Source of the DNA: Delphinus delphis
Taxonomy: Eukaryota; Chordata; Mammalia; Artiodactyla; Delphinidae
Reading direction: 5' to 3'
Assembly (NCBI RefSeq): GCF_949987515.2
Contig: NC_082691.1
Span: 35,462,417-35,526,416 of the forward strand
DNA: 64,000 bases
The notes below the pieces were generated by a model. That model had not been told where the DNA came from, did no database searches, and was given only the letters and a program-made list of their open reading frames with translations. This document shows positions 1-12,600 of the stretch, one piece after another. Every line of letters begins with the position of its first letter. The stretch's first letter is position 1. The position numbers and the translations under genes are program-made.

Positions 1-2174
1 AGGGGACCATTTCCATGCATCTTACATTGCTTTGTTAATTTTGCTTTTGTATCCCTTTGTTTTTTTATCAAGTTCTTTTGAAAACATCAGCTTATTTTAG
101 TTGTGTTTAGGGGATAATAGAAAGGAATTTATTTTATGCTAGGTTTTATTTACAACTGAGCTGCAGATGTAGCTGGGAACCTCAAGCTAAGTATGATAGT
201 GGCATTGAGGAAAAAGATAAAAAACTTCCAGGGGAAGGTTAAAGCTAGGGTGATAGTCATACTTATATAGTTGTCCTTCCTACCAGGGAGATTTTCCTAA
301 AAAAGCTTTCCACTGGGGACATTTTATGCCTTGTCTATTAGAATCTTTTTGACAAGGTGCTTCTAATATACTTAGAGCTAATATGAAGTAGGGTGGAGTG
401 CACAAAAACCAATGATATGGGAACCCCAGTTTTCAGTTTTCATTGAGCTTCTGCCACTGACTTGCTATGTGATTTTTTTTTGACATCTTAATTCCTCCAT
501 CCACAAAATGGAAATATTAAGGAGTTTTTTCAGCCTTCCCAGAAATACTGGGAGAGAGAGCCCAAATAGTAAGTGTTGCGAACTTCTGAAAAAGTAAACT
601 ATGGAAATTTGAGAATTTATACCAACAGAATACTTGAGAAACTGTTTCCATTCGGGGTTCTTTAACAGGAATCAAAATAAAGAGACTGGATGATGAGGAT
701 AAAGGTTCATCTGCTAAGACATCTTATAAACTTCCTTCCAGTAAGGCAAATAGTCTTTGAGCTGAAGAATATTGATGGAGAGTGCAGCATTTAATATTTT
801 CTCCAAAGCCTATAACCCAAGTGTTTTTTTTTATGTTCCACAATTATTTCTTTTTGCCACATTATTATTTCTTCCTGTAATCTTTGTGGGGTTTTCAGTA
901 AAAGCACACCTTAACTCCAGGAAATAGAAAATCTGTCAGGCTTAATTTTTCTGCTTCTTTAAGAGCCAACACTTATTGTCTGGCTGTGTTGAGAGTTTAA
1001 GTTATTTTTTATTCACAGTCGTATCATCTTATAATACTACAAAGACGTGTAAGTGTCTGTGCCACTACTGGCATAATAAAGTTTCTGAGTAATAAAGAAA
1101 TGAATCAATGGAAGGCTGGAATAAGGGTTCAAAATTATTTTATGATGGTCTTCCTTATCCAGAGAAAGCCGAAAGCCATCCCATTTATAGCATAAATCAA
1201 TGAAGCTCAGAAACCATCATTCAGAGCTCTTCTGAAACAATTCAGAAATGCAGCATCTTCCCTGGGCTTTTTATTAGCTTAAGTTTATAAATCTTCTTCA
1301 CCACTATTGCACTTCAATTACAATGATTCCTTCCAAAATTTGGTCTTCAAAAACCTCACTCTCCAGATTCATTTCCTAGAATCTACTAGTTTTAATAGCC
1401 TGATTCATGTTCTTGTAAGATCGTACTTAAGATTTTTTAAGCAATGAGAAATTTATAATTGATTTTCAATTTTATGTTTTCTAATGACCTCTTTTGAGAA
1501 TTGATGTACAAATCTCCCTATTTACCTTGTCAACGTTTTAGGGCTCTCTGCGAATCAGATTGAACCAGGTACAGGAAAGATGGTTGCCGGCATTTAAAAC
1601 GAGTTTAAAGTTAATTACATAGGTATGTGGAGAGAAGGGACACTTCACCCTTATAAATGTCAGGCGAGTTATAAATAGTGCTCTGCAACTCATTGGTTAC
1701 CCATGGTTTATAGAAACACCTTATTCTAGTTCACCCTTTCCAATCTTTTGATTTTCACAGTCCTATTATGTATACTGACAAGCTCTGGCATAAATATATT
1801 CAGGAAGAAAACTGTAATTTCCTTCCTGATCCAAAATATTCATTATAAGAACTGGAGCAAACAGAGAAAGCCTGGCTAAGTAATATAAATTATAATACTG
1901 AACCACAGAGTGAAAATAAAATTTTCTGTGTTTATTTCACAAGACTAATCAACTGCTCCAGACTCTATTAAAAGAGACAGGGAGACAGAGAAAGTTGGGC
2001 AAGAAAACTTCCCTTTTGTTAATGCCCTGTAAAAAAGCAGTTCTCGCGGCTCTATGTGGAATACTGATAGCCCCACCTTTGCTTCAGTCTAGGTGTTCTG
2101 ATCACCAGAAATGAATCATCATGGGAAACAGAGAAAAAAAAAAAAAGCTTAAAAGGCCTTAAAAGCCCCAATAT
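1..2174. other. TMEM196: TMEM196 upstream intron, left part
   Basis: No coding exon is recognised here. Because the first TMEM196 exon in the window starts at 15766 and is phase 0, this DNA should be intron of TMEM196, whose N-terminal exon or exons lie beyond the left edge. A weak MIR-like stretch (about 405-525, with words such as 'cttgctatgtga' and 'aaaatgg') is the only repeat I can suggest. The remainder looks like AT-rich unique sequence. Confidence 0.6.
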
Positions 2175-2187
2175 ACCACTATTTCTT

Positions 2188-2385
2188 TCTTTCTTTTTTT
2201 TTTTTTTTGTGGTATGCGGGCTTCTCACTGCTGTGGCCTCTCCTGTTGCGGAGCACAGGCCTAGCGGCCATGGCTCACAGGCCCAGCTGCTCCGCGGCAT
2301 GTGGGATCTTCCCGGACAGGGGCACGAACCCACGTCCCCTGCATCGGCAGGCGGACTCTCTACCACTGCGCCACCAGGGAAGCCC
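2188..2385 (-). mobile_element. CHR-type SINE (tRNA-derived)
   Basis: Poly(T) at the left is followed by the reverse complement of the CHR body, ending in the tRNA-like head (…ccaccagggaagccc). Flanks 2175-2187 and 2386-2398 form a 13-bp target-site duplication with one mismatch (accactatttctt / accaccatttctt). Compared with the other copies it lacks about 15 bp between 'gagcacaggc' and 'ctagcggcc'. Several short open frames across it are SINE-derived, not genes. Confidence 0.93.
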
Positions 2386-2398
2386 ACCACCATTTCTT

Positions 2399-4722
2399 GA
2401 TGCGAGAAGTGAGTCTGCCAAAGATAAGCAAAGGCATAAAGTATCTCCAATAGGATCCAGAGAAAGGAACATCAGCTTCTTTTCCTCTGTGGCTGCTGAT
2501 ACGTATGAATAAAACACTCTTACTTCTGCTAGAGTTCTTCTGACAGCTGACTTAACACCTGGGAATGGAAACAGACATGTTTTCTATGAGAGTTTAAACC
2601 CTTCAGGAAAGAGAAGATTGGTTGACCATATAAGCCTAGGGAGTCTTCAGAGTCTTATATTAGACATCCATTCCTGCTCCCTTCGGGACTACTACTCCTA
2701 TGCTAGGCTCCATAGGTGGCCAGTTCCTGGTAGGGCCAGCTCATCTAAGCCAAACTAGAGAGTTAAATCATTCCTTTGATTCTGCAGCTAAGGTTCTCAA
2801 ATTATAGGAAGCATTAACAGTTACCTTGGAATTTATCCAAGATGCAGATTCTTGAACCCTACACCACCAACATTTGATTCAAGAGGGGCTCATGACTGCA
2901 CTTACAACAATTATCTCCATGTCATTATGATAAAAACGGCTTGTGGTTGTTATTCTTGGAAAAATTCTAGTCAGTGCTTTGTAACTCAGTCATTTCGGCT
3001 AAAGGGGGTCCAGTTGTTAAGACCACCAAAAGCGTATTCTCAGAGACTGTTCTTGGAGAAGAAAAAGGGAGGTAGCGTGAGCAGCTTTTACACACTGCCT
3101 AAATCGGAAGAGTGTTGGGGGAAATCTTGTTACTTGAAACTGGCTGGATACATATTCAGACGGGACTATTATGTGAAACATATGTCCTCAGATGGGGAGA
3201 ACTCCCTTTATTTTGAGAGAGATCTTAACAAAGAATTTTAAGTAGAGGACATAAAGTCAGGATTATTTTAATTGTGGCATAAGCCCTAAGGTTTGATGGA
3301 GCTGTTTTTATGGATGCTACTCTGCCTGCCATAGTATTCTCTTTTTCCCCAGAAGGAACACATGAAGATAGTAATTACCTCCATTTAGTCATAGCCATTT
3401 CAGCACATCTCACTGCTTATAATCAAAAAATGAGGTACTCTCCTTGCTTTAGAATGTCTGCTTTCAGACGTGCTCGGCTTGCCAGGTGTAGTACAAGAAG
3501 ACTTAAAAGAACCACAGAGTTAACAAAACAATTGACCTCTGTTTTTTAAAAAAAATTGTATTCTCATAATTTGATGTCCTGAAGCTTTTTGTGATGTCCT
3601 TTGATTGTGTTTACATTATTTGATCTTGACTGAATGAAAAGCGTCTGGATTTCTTCCAGGAGCAAATTTCTGAATGGGATTGGAATAGTGTGCATCAAGG
3701 TTGAAGGGTGATTAAAGGGGAAATTACATTATTATCACTCAGAACAGTTTACTATAGATCAGACCAGTGGATAGTAGGTAATAGCATTCAGATGAGAGTA
3801 CTAAGACACTGCCCAACTTCTAATTTCTCCAAAGGGGAAAAAACTATTCTGGGTCTATTCTGAAGCCAAGCTTGGGGTTCTGAGAGAAAATGAATCAACA
3901 CCTGCGGTATATACTCATTGGTTACTTTCCCAGATCATTTTCTCTCTCACAGAACTAAGAACACAAACTCATGTAATGTTATATGTCAATTATACAACAG
4001 TAAAAAAAGTTAAACATTTTTTTAAAAAAGAACACAACGTTTTCTAGTTTGGGAAGCTACTTCTCATCTTTCTTTCTTTCTTTTTTTTTTTTTTTACTTC
4101 TCGTCTTTAAAAAGAAACTTCTGGCAGTTATCACTCAGTGCCAAGGTACTATCTTTTTCAGTGTTTTTGTTTGTTTGTTTTGTTTTGTTGTTGAAATGTC
4201 TACTTATGCTGACATCTCAAGAGCATCTGAGGTTTGAGAAGGAAATTTTTGAAACCCACAAAGCTACAGTTGTGACACTTAAAAGGTGAACACATCCAAA
4301 TTATTTTCAAATGCTACCATTGATAAGAGAATTAACCTAATCTGATCAATCATGAGTGTTTCATAAAAACAAAAATTAATTCGATTTTATCCAATTGCAC
4401 CCAGTTATGTCTTGGAATTGGCTAAATTTCATTAATTTCTGCCCTTCCCCATGCATACTGTAAATACATTAATGCATCCATCTACTAATTCATTCATTCA
4501 GTTCGAAATTCCATTATGTCATCTAGAAACTTTATTTCAACAGCACAGCTTTGAGGAGATATGGCAAAGTTGGATATAAAAATAGATGATCTCTCACCCT
4601 AAGAGTACCAGTAATGGCAAATGAAATAACACATTCAATTCCATTTTTGTAGTAATATGAGGTTCAAAACTGTTCTTTTGCTCCATTATCTCTTTTCTTC
4701 ATTTACTTGTCCAACATGGAGC
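2399..4722. other. TMEM196: TMEM196 intron, no recognised gene
   Basis: AT-rich intronic DNA. A 129-codon open frame at 2852-3241 has no recognisable domain, no splice support and no family resemblance, so I do not call it a gene. Simple (TTTC)/(TTTG) runs occur near 4070-4190. Nothing else is recognised. Confidence 0.55.
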
Positions 4723-4736
4723 AAAATTCCCTTTTG

Positions 4737-4945
4737 TATTTTTTTTTTTTTTTGCGGTACGCGGGCCTCTCCCTGTTGTGACCTCTCCCGTTGCAGAGCA
4801 CAGGCTCCAAACGCGCAGGCTCAGTGGCCATGGCTCACAGGCCCAGCCGCTCCGCGGCATTTGGGATCTTCCCGGACCGGGGCACGAACCCGCGTCCCCT
4901 GCATCGGCAGGCGAATTCTCAACCACTGCGCCACCACGGAAGCCC
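4737..4945 (-). mobile_element. CHR-type SINE (tRNA-derived)
   Basis: Full body in reverse orientation: poly(T), 'gcggtacgcgggcctctc', and the tRNA-like end '…ccaccacggaagccc'. A target-site duplication of about 13 bp (aaaattccctttt at 4723 / aaaattacctttt at 4946) flanks it. The B-box-like word 'gcacgaacccg' of the tRNA-derived promoter is visible in reverse. Confidence 0.94.
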
Positions 4946-4959
4946 AAAATTACCTTTTT

Positions 4960-5649
4960 TCAATCCATTTTTCTTCTGGAGGGTTGAGAGAATATCAAAA
5001 TGCTTTGCAAAATAAAAGGTTTATTTCCGCTACTATTATGAATGTGTAGAACTGCAAAACCTTTTCTAAATAAAGATGAAATATGATGGTCGTTGAAGGT
5101 GAAGCTGCATCTACTTTAATATGTAGTGGTTTATGATTCGTTATACTTAACTGAGAATAAAACCACATTCAGCCTTCAATCACAATTATCCATGATTGGC
5201 TCCATTAATTTCTAAAGGACTGAACCCAATTCTTGTAAATTATTCTGTGGCACTTTTGGATTTGTGCCTGAAAGCTCTGACCGTAGCAGGTTCCAAACTC
5301 AGTTCACCAGGCAAAACCAGCCTTGCGTAAAAGCAAGCAAATGATGGCCTTAGTGCTGTGATTGAAGAGAGACTAGCACAGCTCCTTGGCTCCAGAATAT
5401 GGGCTGCCATCCTCATTTCCAAATATGCATTCTGAAAACATATAGATTGGGGAGTTTTTGCTAGTTTTTTTTTTTTTTTTAATGCTCACAAGAGGCATGG
5501 AACTTTGAGTCATTCACCAATCTATATATCTGTTTATCTTGGCTGCTTAGTCACAAGACGGAAGTCATTCTCTAGTAAGGATGAATCTTCATGGGCTATT
5601 CTTTCCTAATACCTCACTAATAATTTGGCCTTGAGCAAATAGGGGGCTA
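4960..5649. other. TMEM196: TMEM196 intron, no recognised gene
   Basis: AT-rich intronic sequence with a poly(T) run near 5465-5480. I recognise no exon, RNA gene or clear repeat. Confidence 0.5.
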
Positions 5650-7375
5650 CTCATTTAACTTTTTGAATAGGTAACACCTGTACATGGCTTAAAAATAAAT
5701 AACCAAAAGTATTCAACGAAAAGTCTAGTCTCCTTTATCCAGCTGGCATCAGTTCTCCAGCCCACATAATCACAGCTACTCTATGTTTCTTACATGTTTT
5801 TCCAGAATTACCTTATGTGTGTAAGGGCAAATATGTACATAGATTATTAATATTTCTTGTCTTTTTATACAAAAAGTTTATTACATACACCATATTGCAT
5901 CTTGCTTTTTTCATTTAACTATATATGGTAGAGAACTTTCCATATCAGTGTATAGAGAACATTCTCACGTTTTTAATAGATGCAGAGAAGTCCATTGAAT
6001 TTAGTCAACTCTCTACTGACTGACCATTGAGATTGCTCCTCTTGTATTGTTGCTAACAATGCTAAAATAAATAATTTGACACTTAGATTGTTTTGCACAC
6101 TTGCAGCTATATCTGATAAATTCTCAAATGCAGGATTACTGAGGCAAATGAGAAATACAGATATGCTTGTATATGTGTGTGTATAATATATATGCATATA
6201 TATATAAAATTTTGATAATTGTTGACAAGTTCTTCTCAGTAGAGTCTGTTTCAATCTGTCTTTCCACAAGCAATGTATGACAATCTGGTTATTTTTCCCA
6301 GTTTGTCACTTTAAACTTGTTCATAATTTTCTGCCATGTAGCAATTTTTTGCTTATTTTCTTGTTTTAATTTTTGAACAATTCAGTCTTTTATTTCATGG
6401 ACTTTGTAACTTCAAAGTAATAAAATAATTCCTCTTCTAGTATTTTTATGATTTAGTTTTAAATTTAAATCATTAGTACATTAGGCTATTACCCTGTCAT
6501 ATAGTATAAAGTGTATATATCTAGTTTCACTTCTTTTTCCAGATGGATACACAGATGTCCAAACACCACTAACAAAATAGTCTGTTTTTTCATAAATGTT
6601 TAGAGATGACATTTTATTATATACTAAATTTCATATACATTCTATTTCTAGGTTTTATAATTCTTCTGTTCAGTTTTTCTGTTCATGTGTCAATGTCATT
6701 CTGTTTTAATTATTGAGAGTTTGTAATATGTTTTGATATCTGATGCTAACATTCACCCTCATTGCTCATCTTTTCCAGAGTTTTACTGACAAAGTTTAGG
6801 TATTCTTTTATATTAACTTTTGGATCATGTTTCCAGTTAAAAAATTGATCCTTTTGTTGTTTTTATTGAATTATGTTAAATTAACAAATTAGATTAGAAA
6901 GTACTAGCATATTTTTTATGTTAAAGCTTTTTATCCAAGATCATGTATTTTTCCATTTGTAAAAATATTCTATTACCTTATTTATTAGTGTTTTTAGGGT
7001 TTATTTTATTCATTAAAACTTGTATTATAAATGTATTTTTAAGAATTTTATTATTTCTTATTGAAAATGGGATTTCTTCCCTTACAGCCTCCAGTAGGAT
7101 GTTGTTTGTCTACCTTAATTTATTAGTTTCCATATATTAATTTGTGCCTTGCTACCTTACTAAATCATCTTATTTTTTGTAGTGAATGTTAGAGTTGATT
7201 CTCTTGGAAATTTCATGAGTTAATCATACTGTCTGCAAACAATGATAGTTTTAACTCCTCTTTTCCAATTTTAATACCTTTAATTTCGTTCTACTATCCA
7301 ATTGCATTGTCTAGTTATGTAGTAGCTCCATTCCAGTATTCAACAAAAGTAGTGATACTGGTCATACTGATTATG
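5650..7375 (-). mobile_element. Old L1 fragment (3' UTR and ORF2, degraded)
   Basis: The text follows the order of a reversed mammalian L1. First comes 3' UTR-like sequence (for example 'ttgttgctaacaatgct' near 6048), then ORF2-like words such as 'ttccagatggatacacag' near 6536, 'taatatgttttgatatctg' near 6724 and 'gtctgcaaacaatgatag' near 7230. That last word corresponds to the reverse-transcriptase active-site neighbourhood. Heavy divergence and stops mean no protein is made. The subfamily is not assigned (L1M-type by age). Confidence 0.7.
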
Positions 7376-8449
7376 TACATGACTTATTGCTGCTGGTGTT
7401 GACCATGGTCACCTGGCTGAGGTAGTGTTTGTTAGATCTCTCCTCTGAGTTACTCTTTTTTCCCCCCTTTTCATATGATACTCTTTGGAAGGAAGTCTTT
7501 ATGTGTGGAGCACACTTAGGGAGTGGACCACACCTCTCTGAGAGTGAGGTATCTACATAAAATATTTGGAATTTTTCTGCATAGATTTGTCTCTTCTCCA
7601 TAGTTATTTATGTATTTATTTATCCAATCATTTATTTATATCAGTATGGCCCCATGAATATTTATTGTACTCATTGGTCACAATCTAATACTATTTTATT
7701 TATTTTGTTGCTCAAATTGTTCCAGCTTTAATCATTGGGAGCTCTTTCAATTGGCCTCTGTATCCCTCTGACAAACCTCAATCAGTGTGGGTTTTTTGTT
7801 TGTTTTTTGAGCATCTCCATACTTTCTGACACTATAGTATGCTCCTAGCCCACATCATATATTTTCTGCTGCATTCCAAGGAACACACATTTCTTTAAGG
7901 ATTTGTGATTCCTTTTACTGGAGGACAGTTTTAGAAACCAAGAGCCGAGTGATAGGTGTGTTCTTTGCTACTAGTATCATTACATCTAGGCCCTCTCAGC
8001 TGACAGCAAGAAAATGTGTGTATACTAATGTGTATATTCACAGACCTATAAATAGTTCTACATGTAGCTATATTTATAAATATTAAGTTAAAAATTACTT
8101 CACACTGCTATCTACAATGCTAATCTGTTACCATATAGATCATTCTAGGCTGTTCCCCATGCTTATCTATAAACTCACGCTCCAATACTAAGAAACCTGT
8201 CTCCCACCGTCCATCATCCATTTAATATAATTGTTCAATTTTCGTATACATATATAGTAGGATCAGAATTGTTAATCAGTAACCCTGTAGGAAACAACTT
8301 TGTCCGACAGAGTATGGTGCTTATGTACAGTTTCTTTTGCCTTTACTTACTCAGGTCAGTATCTTTTCCCTCACCTCCTTCAGGGAAACCATTTCATACA
8401 TTCATTGTTATACCATAGATTGCTTTGTCACATTCTGCATTCCATCCTG
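7376..8449. other. TMEM196: TMEM196 intron, no recognised gene
   Basis: AT-rich intronic sequence with ATTT-rich runs near 7600-7640. Some of it may be further diverged L1 but I cannot support that. Confidence 0.45.
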
Positions 8450-9260
8450 TGATTCCATGACCCTCAAAATGATTTTTTAAATTTGCGTGCATTAAGGTTT
8501 ATTCTTTGTGCTGTGAAGTTCTGTGAGTTTTGACTAATGTGTAGTGTCATGTAACCGTAATTACAATGTAATACAGAAGAGTTTCACTGCCTTAAAAATA
8601 TCCCCTAGTCACCTATTCAATTTCCTCTACCTTGCCCCAAACGCTGGAAACTACTGAGCTTTTCACTGTCTCTTTTGTTTACTTTTTTCAGGATGTCATA
8701 TAATTGGAATCATATGGTATGCAGACTTTTTAGACTGGCTTTTTTCATTTAGCAGTATACATTTAAATTTCATACATGTCTTTGAGTATCTTGATACCTC
8801 ATTTATTTTTTATCACTGAATAGTATTTCATTGTATGGATATACCTGGTTTATCCGTTCACCTATTGAAGGACACCTTGGTTGCTTCCAGTTTTTGTCAG
8901 TGATGAACAAAACTGCTATAACGTGGCAAATTAGATAGGTAAATACCTGAAGGCACAATTGTTAGATCATATGGAAAGACTATGTTTAGCTTTGTAAGGA
9001 CTGCCATGCGGTCTTCCAAAGTAGCTGTACCATTTTCCACTCCTATAAGGAATGAATGAAAATTTCCATTGTTCCACACTACCAGCAACTGATATTTCCA
9101 GTTTATTTTAAATTTTAGTTATTCTAATAGCTGTGTAGTGGTATTTCATTGTTGTTTAAATTCATGAGTTTTTAACAATAAATGATGGCGAATATCTTTC
9201 CATATGTACCATCCTTAGATCTTCTTTGGACAGATGTCTGTTAAGATCTTTTCCCCAAGT
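8450..9260 (-). mobile_element. Old L1 3' region fragment
   Basis: Reversed L1 3'-end text: 'gtgagttttgactaatgtg' near 8523, 'ggatgtcatataattggaatc' region near 8692, 'ttcattgtatggatat' near 8828, 'gaaggacaccttggttgctt' near 8867 and 'atatctttccatatgt' near 9191. It is highly diverged and encodes nothing intact. Confidence 0.75.
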
Positions 9261-9739
9261 GTTAATTCAGTTTTTTGGTTTTTATTGTTGATCATGTTTT
9301 TATTTCAACCTATTCCCTTGCAGTATTTTTCCAATGATGATTATTTGCATCAGTTTCTTTATTATGCCTATTTTCTTAATTCCCAACACAAAATTAGTCA
9401 GATTCTTCCGGATAATAGTGTATCATGCTCAATTCTAGATCTAGTTAACTAAAAGAAAACACAGAAAATTTAGGGAAGATTAGGATTTCTATTAAGAGAA
9501 AAATCTATCAGCAATGACGAAAGACACTGGGTAGAATAAGCTTAAAAATTATGAAAGAGTGCTCTCTGTTTCTGTGAACGATTAGAGACCAAACAGCCCT
9601 GACACTTTGAACTTATGTTACGAACAAGGACTTTGTGTTTCTCCCTTGAAGAGCACTTTATTTGGCTTCATATTTGTTGGTATCTCACTGAGAGTAATTA
9701 AGGGGAATATCACTGCTTCAATGAAGAGCTCTAAAATGA

Positions 9740-9935
9740 GTAGGCCTGCTGGCAAAGCACAGGTGAACATATTGAGTGCAATTCCAGACCATGAGAGCAC
9801 ATTGGAGTCACCTGCGAAGATTAAAATATTGATGCCTGAGTCCCAGCCTGGAGATCCTGATTCTTAATTGGCCAGGGAATCAGGAATTTTAAAAGCTAAT
9901 AAGCAGCCAGGTTTGGGAATCACTGCCCTCGTCCA
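9740..9935. mobile_element. hAT-Charlie-type short DNA transposon remnant
   Basis: The words 'cattggagtcacctgcgaag', 'gatgcctgagtcccagcctg', 'gagatcctgattcttaattg' and 'aggaattttaaaagct' match the style of MER5/Charlie-class mammalian elements. Family name uncertain. Confidence 0.5.
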
Positions 9936-9937
9936 TC

Positions 9938-10019
9938 TTGATAAACTTGATAAACTTTCCTCATTTTACACATATAAAATTGATAAACTTGATAAACTTT
10001 CCTCATTTTACACATATAA
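9938..10019. repeat. Tandem duplication, ~42-bp unit
   Basis: The stretch from 'ttgataaacttgataaac' to 'cacatata' occurs at 9938-9979 and again at 9980-10019, identical apart from the shortened final A run. Each unit also contains an internal 'ttgataaac' doublet. Confidence 0.9.
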
Positions 10020-11583
10020 TTGATACTGATACTGGAGTCACTAGAGAAATGGGATCCCAAAAGAAAAGAAGCCCATGACAGAGAGGACATCCTTAGGAGT
10101 CTAGCCAGGTGTCATGTAAGAAAGTCAAAATCATATCAGCACAGTATCAGGAAGACTATGAACTACTTTGGCATACTAGCATTTTGTGAGCTAAACTACA
10201 AAATAATCCTGTTAGACTTCAGTTATTATTCTTTAATAGGTGATTGAAGTAGAGTAAAAATATTCAAGAACTGGTGGTAACAAAACAAATCATCAAACTT
10301 TTAATTCAGGTACAAGGAGAAATATACCATTTTAATCAGAGAGATTTCTTTTGAATCAATTTCTCAACACTTATTATTTTTTGTGTGTTTTCCTAATAGT
10401 TTTTCTATATGTTTTAAAGAAACTGATTAATTTTGATGAAACTGTATAAATCAGTAAATGTTACCAAAGCATTAAGTTGAATTTGTGGTTCATCTCATTA
10501 TCTTGAAGGGGAAAAAAGTACCATTTCTATTTTCAAATGTGTATATCTTCTGTAATTGGCTAGTGAATTTCAGTGAAAATTAATTCCCCTGAGGTGGTTA
10601 AATGTTACGTGAGAAAAATTTTAATAAGCTGTCTCAAAATAAGATTGGCCCACTGTCTTTCATAATCCCATCTGCCCAGCACTTTCTTGTTCTCCTAGCC
10701 AGCTGATAGAACCATTGCTTTTATCTGCTTCCATTACAACCATGATTCCCAAATTTTCCATTACATAATTTAAATAGAAATTCTACAATAGCCTTTTTTC
10801 TCTTAGTCCTTTCGCAAAATAAGCTTCTTGGACAGAAAGAAATAGTAATAAGGAAGTCATTAACTAGCATCTAGGTCAGGGCTGAAGGAGAAAGAGAGAG
10901 AGAGAGAGAGAGACATTGAGAGAAAGGGAAAACCAGTAAGGAAAGAGGTTTTCATTCATTTTAGGAAAGTTTTAACAAATCTTTTCCTCTTTACCTAGCA
11001 GAGTGTCTCTCCCTCTCTCTATTCTCCCTATTATTAGAGAAATTGAATACATTCACCTATGTTCTGATTGCTTTACATTACTGAAATTATTTACACCTAC
11101 TTATTTTATAGTTTCACTTTATTTCCATTCATTTTTCAAGCTTTCCTGACATCTGTTGGTTCAATCTTTATTGTCGTTGTTGTATTTTTTTCTCCTTTTA
11201 TTTTTCTGGTCTTTGATATTTTAATGCACAAATTCAAACTTCTACTTCTCTATCGATATCTGGCACATTAGTGCCTCCAGTACTCTGCCAAATGATACAA
11301 GAATCTTAGAACATTTTACTTACATGCTCTTTAACTCTAACCCACCATCTCTCATGCCAACATCACCTGGGATATTCATTCTAAACTGATATTATTTTTT
11401 CTAATCAATACATTTCTATTTAAAATATTTCCTGTTTTGCTTTATTTTGTGCTCTTGCTACTTACTATATTTCTTTCTTAACTCATGTCTTCCCCTGTTT
11501 GTTTTCCTGAAGAACAACTTCTAGTTCTTTTAAGAGCTTCTAATTCTTTTAGACACTGTCATGTGAAATAATGTTTTGAAGCC
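10020..11583. other. TMEM196: TMEM196 intron, no recognised gene
   Basis: AT-rich intron containing an (AG)n run at 10893-10913 and a pyrimidine-rich stretch near 11005-11030. No exon or RNA gene is recognised. Confidence 0.5.
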
Positions 11584-12064
11584 TGTATTAGTTTCCTATT
11601 GCTGCTAGAACAAATTACCATAAACTTAGTGGCTTAAAATAACAGAAATTTATTCTGTCACAGTGCTGGGAGGCAGAAGTCTAAAATGGGTCTGCAGGGC
11701 TGCATTCTTTCTGGAGGCTCCAGGGGAGAATCCCATTTCCTTACCTTTCCAGTTTACAGAGGCCACCTACATCGTTTGCCTCATGGCTCTCTCCCCCCAT
11801 CTTCAAAGCCAGCAGTGTAGCCTCTTCAAATATCTTTGTCTCTGTGTCTTCATATAACTTTCTTTTGACCTTCTTGTGTTCCTCTTAAGGGACCTATGAT
11901 TACATTCAGCACCTACCTGATCCTACATTTAGCACAATGATCTCCTCATCTTGAGCTTCTTAATTTAATCACAACTGCCCAAGGCTTTTTTGCCATATAA
12001 GGTAACATTCATGGATTCTGGGGATTAGGATGTGTGTATATTGGGAGCCATTATTCAGCCTACC
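11584..12064 (-). mobile_element. MaLR-type solo LTR (MLT1/MST-like)
   Basis: Reads as the reverse complement of a MaLR LTR: 'tgtattagtttcctattg' at the left, 'ggcttaaaataacagaaat' near 11631, 'tctggaggctccagg' near 11709, and 'ggggattagga' to 'cagcctacca' at the right. It is an old non-coding solo LTR of the ERVL-MaLR group with no retroviral genes beside it. Subfamily not assigned. Confidence 0.8.
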
Positions 12065-12496
12065 AGAGTTCTTTTGCCCAAATGAGCACATCTCTTTGTA
12101 ATTTCTTGTGTAAATGAGAGATTGGCTGTATGTACAGCACAAATTCAAGTTTTTCTTTCAAAATCTTGTATTTTATCTTAATATCTTCTTTTAGGCTGTT
12201 AGTGTGAAAGGTGGAGTCATCCTGTTGAGGAATTGATTTTACTGTTAACAGTGATTATCTTTGGTGCATCAAGTCTTCAAATTCCATTAATGGAGGGCTG
12301 TGGTTACCTGAACTTTTTCAGTGTCAGTGCCTCACCCTCAGCTTTCCGTTGTCCCTGCTCACTTCTAGAAAAGTTATCAGTCTGTAGTTTATTCACTTTT
12401 TCTTACTGTTAAGGTGGTATTGCTTTAGCCTTTCTACGTCCTAAGCAACAGCAGAAGGCTCCATGGACCTTTCATTAAGAAAATCCACTCCAAATT

Positions 12497-12600
12497 TAGA
12501 ATGCTATGTCCATAACAGCTCCATTTCATTCTACAATGAGGCACAGCCTAGAATGCTATGTCCATAACAGCTCCATTTCATTCTACAATGAGGCACAGCC
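12497..12600. repeat. Perfect 52-bp tandem duplication
   Basis: The 52-bp unit beginning 'tagaatgctatgtccataac' and ending 'gaggcacagcc' occupies 12497-12548 and is repeated without a mismatch at 12549-12600. Perfect identity suggests a recent event or an assembly duplication. Confidence 0.95.

Noticed and set aside
2207..2512. Overlapping open frames on both strands at the first SINE
   Set aside because: They are translations of the CHR SINE. The same peptide words recur at 4699-5015, 41451-42069, 43641-44036, 47283-47737 and 61226-61615.
2852..3241. 129-codon frame in a TMEM196 intron
   Set aside because: No domain, no coding bias visible and no splice or promoter context. Length is compatible with chance.
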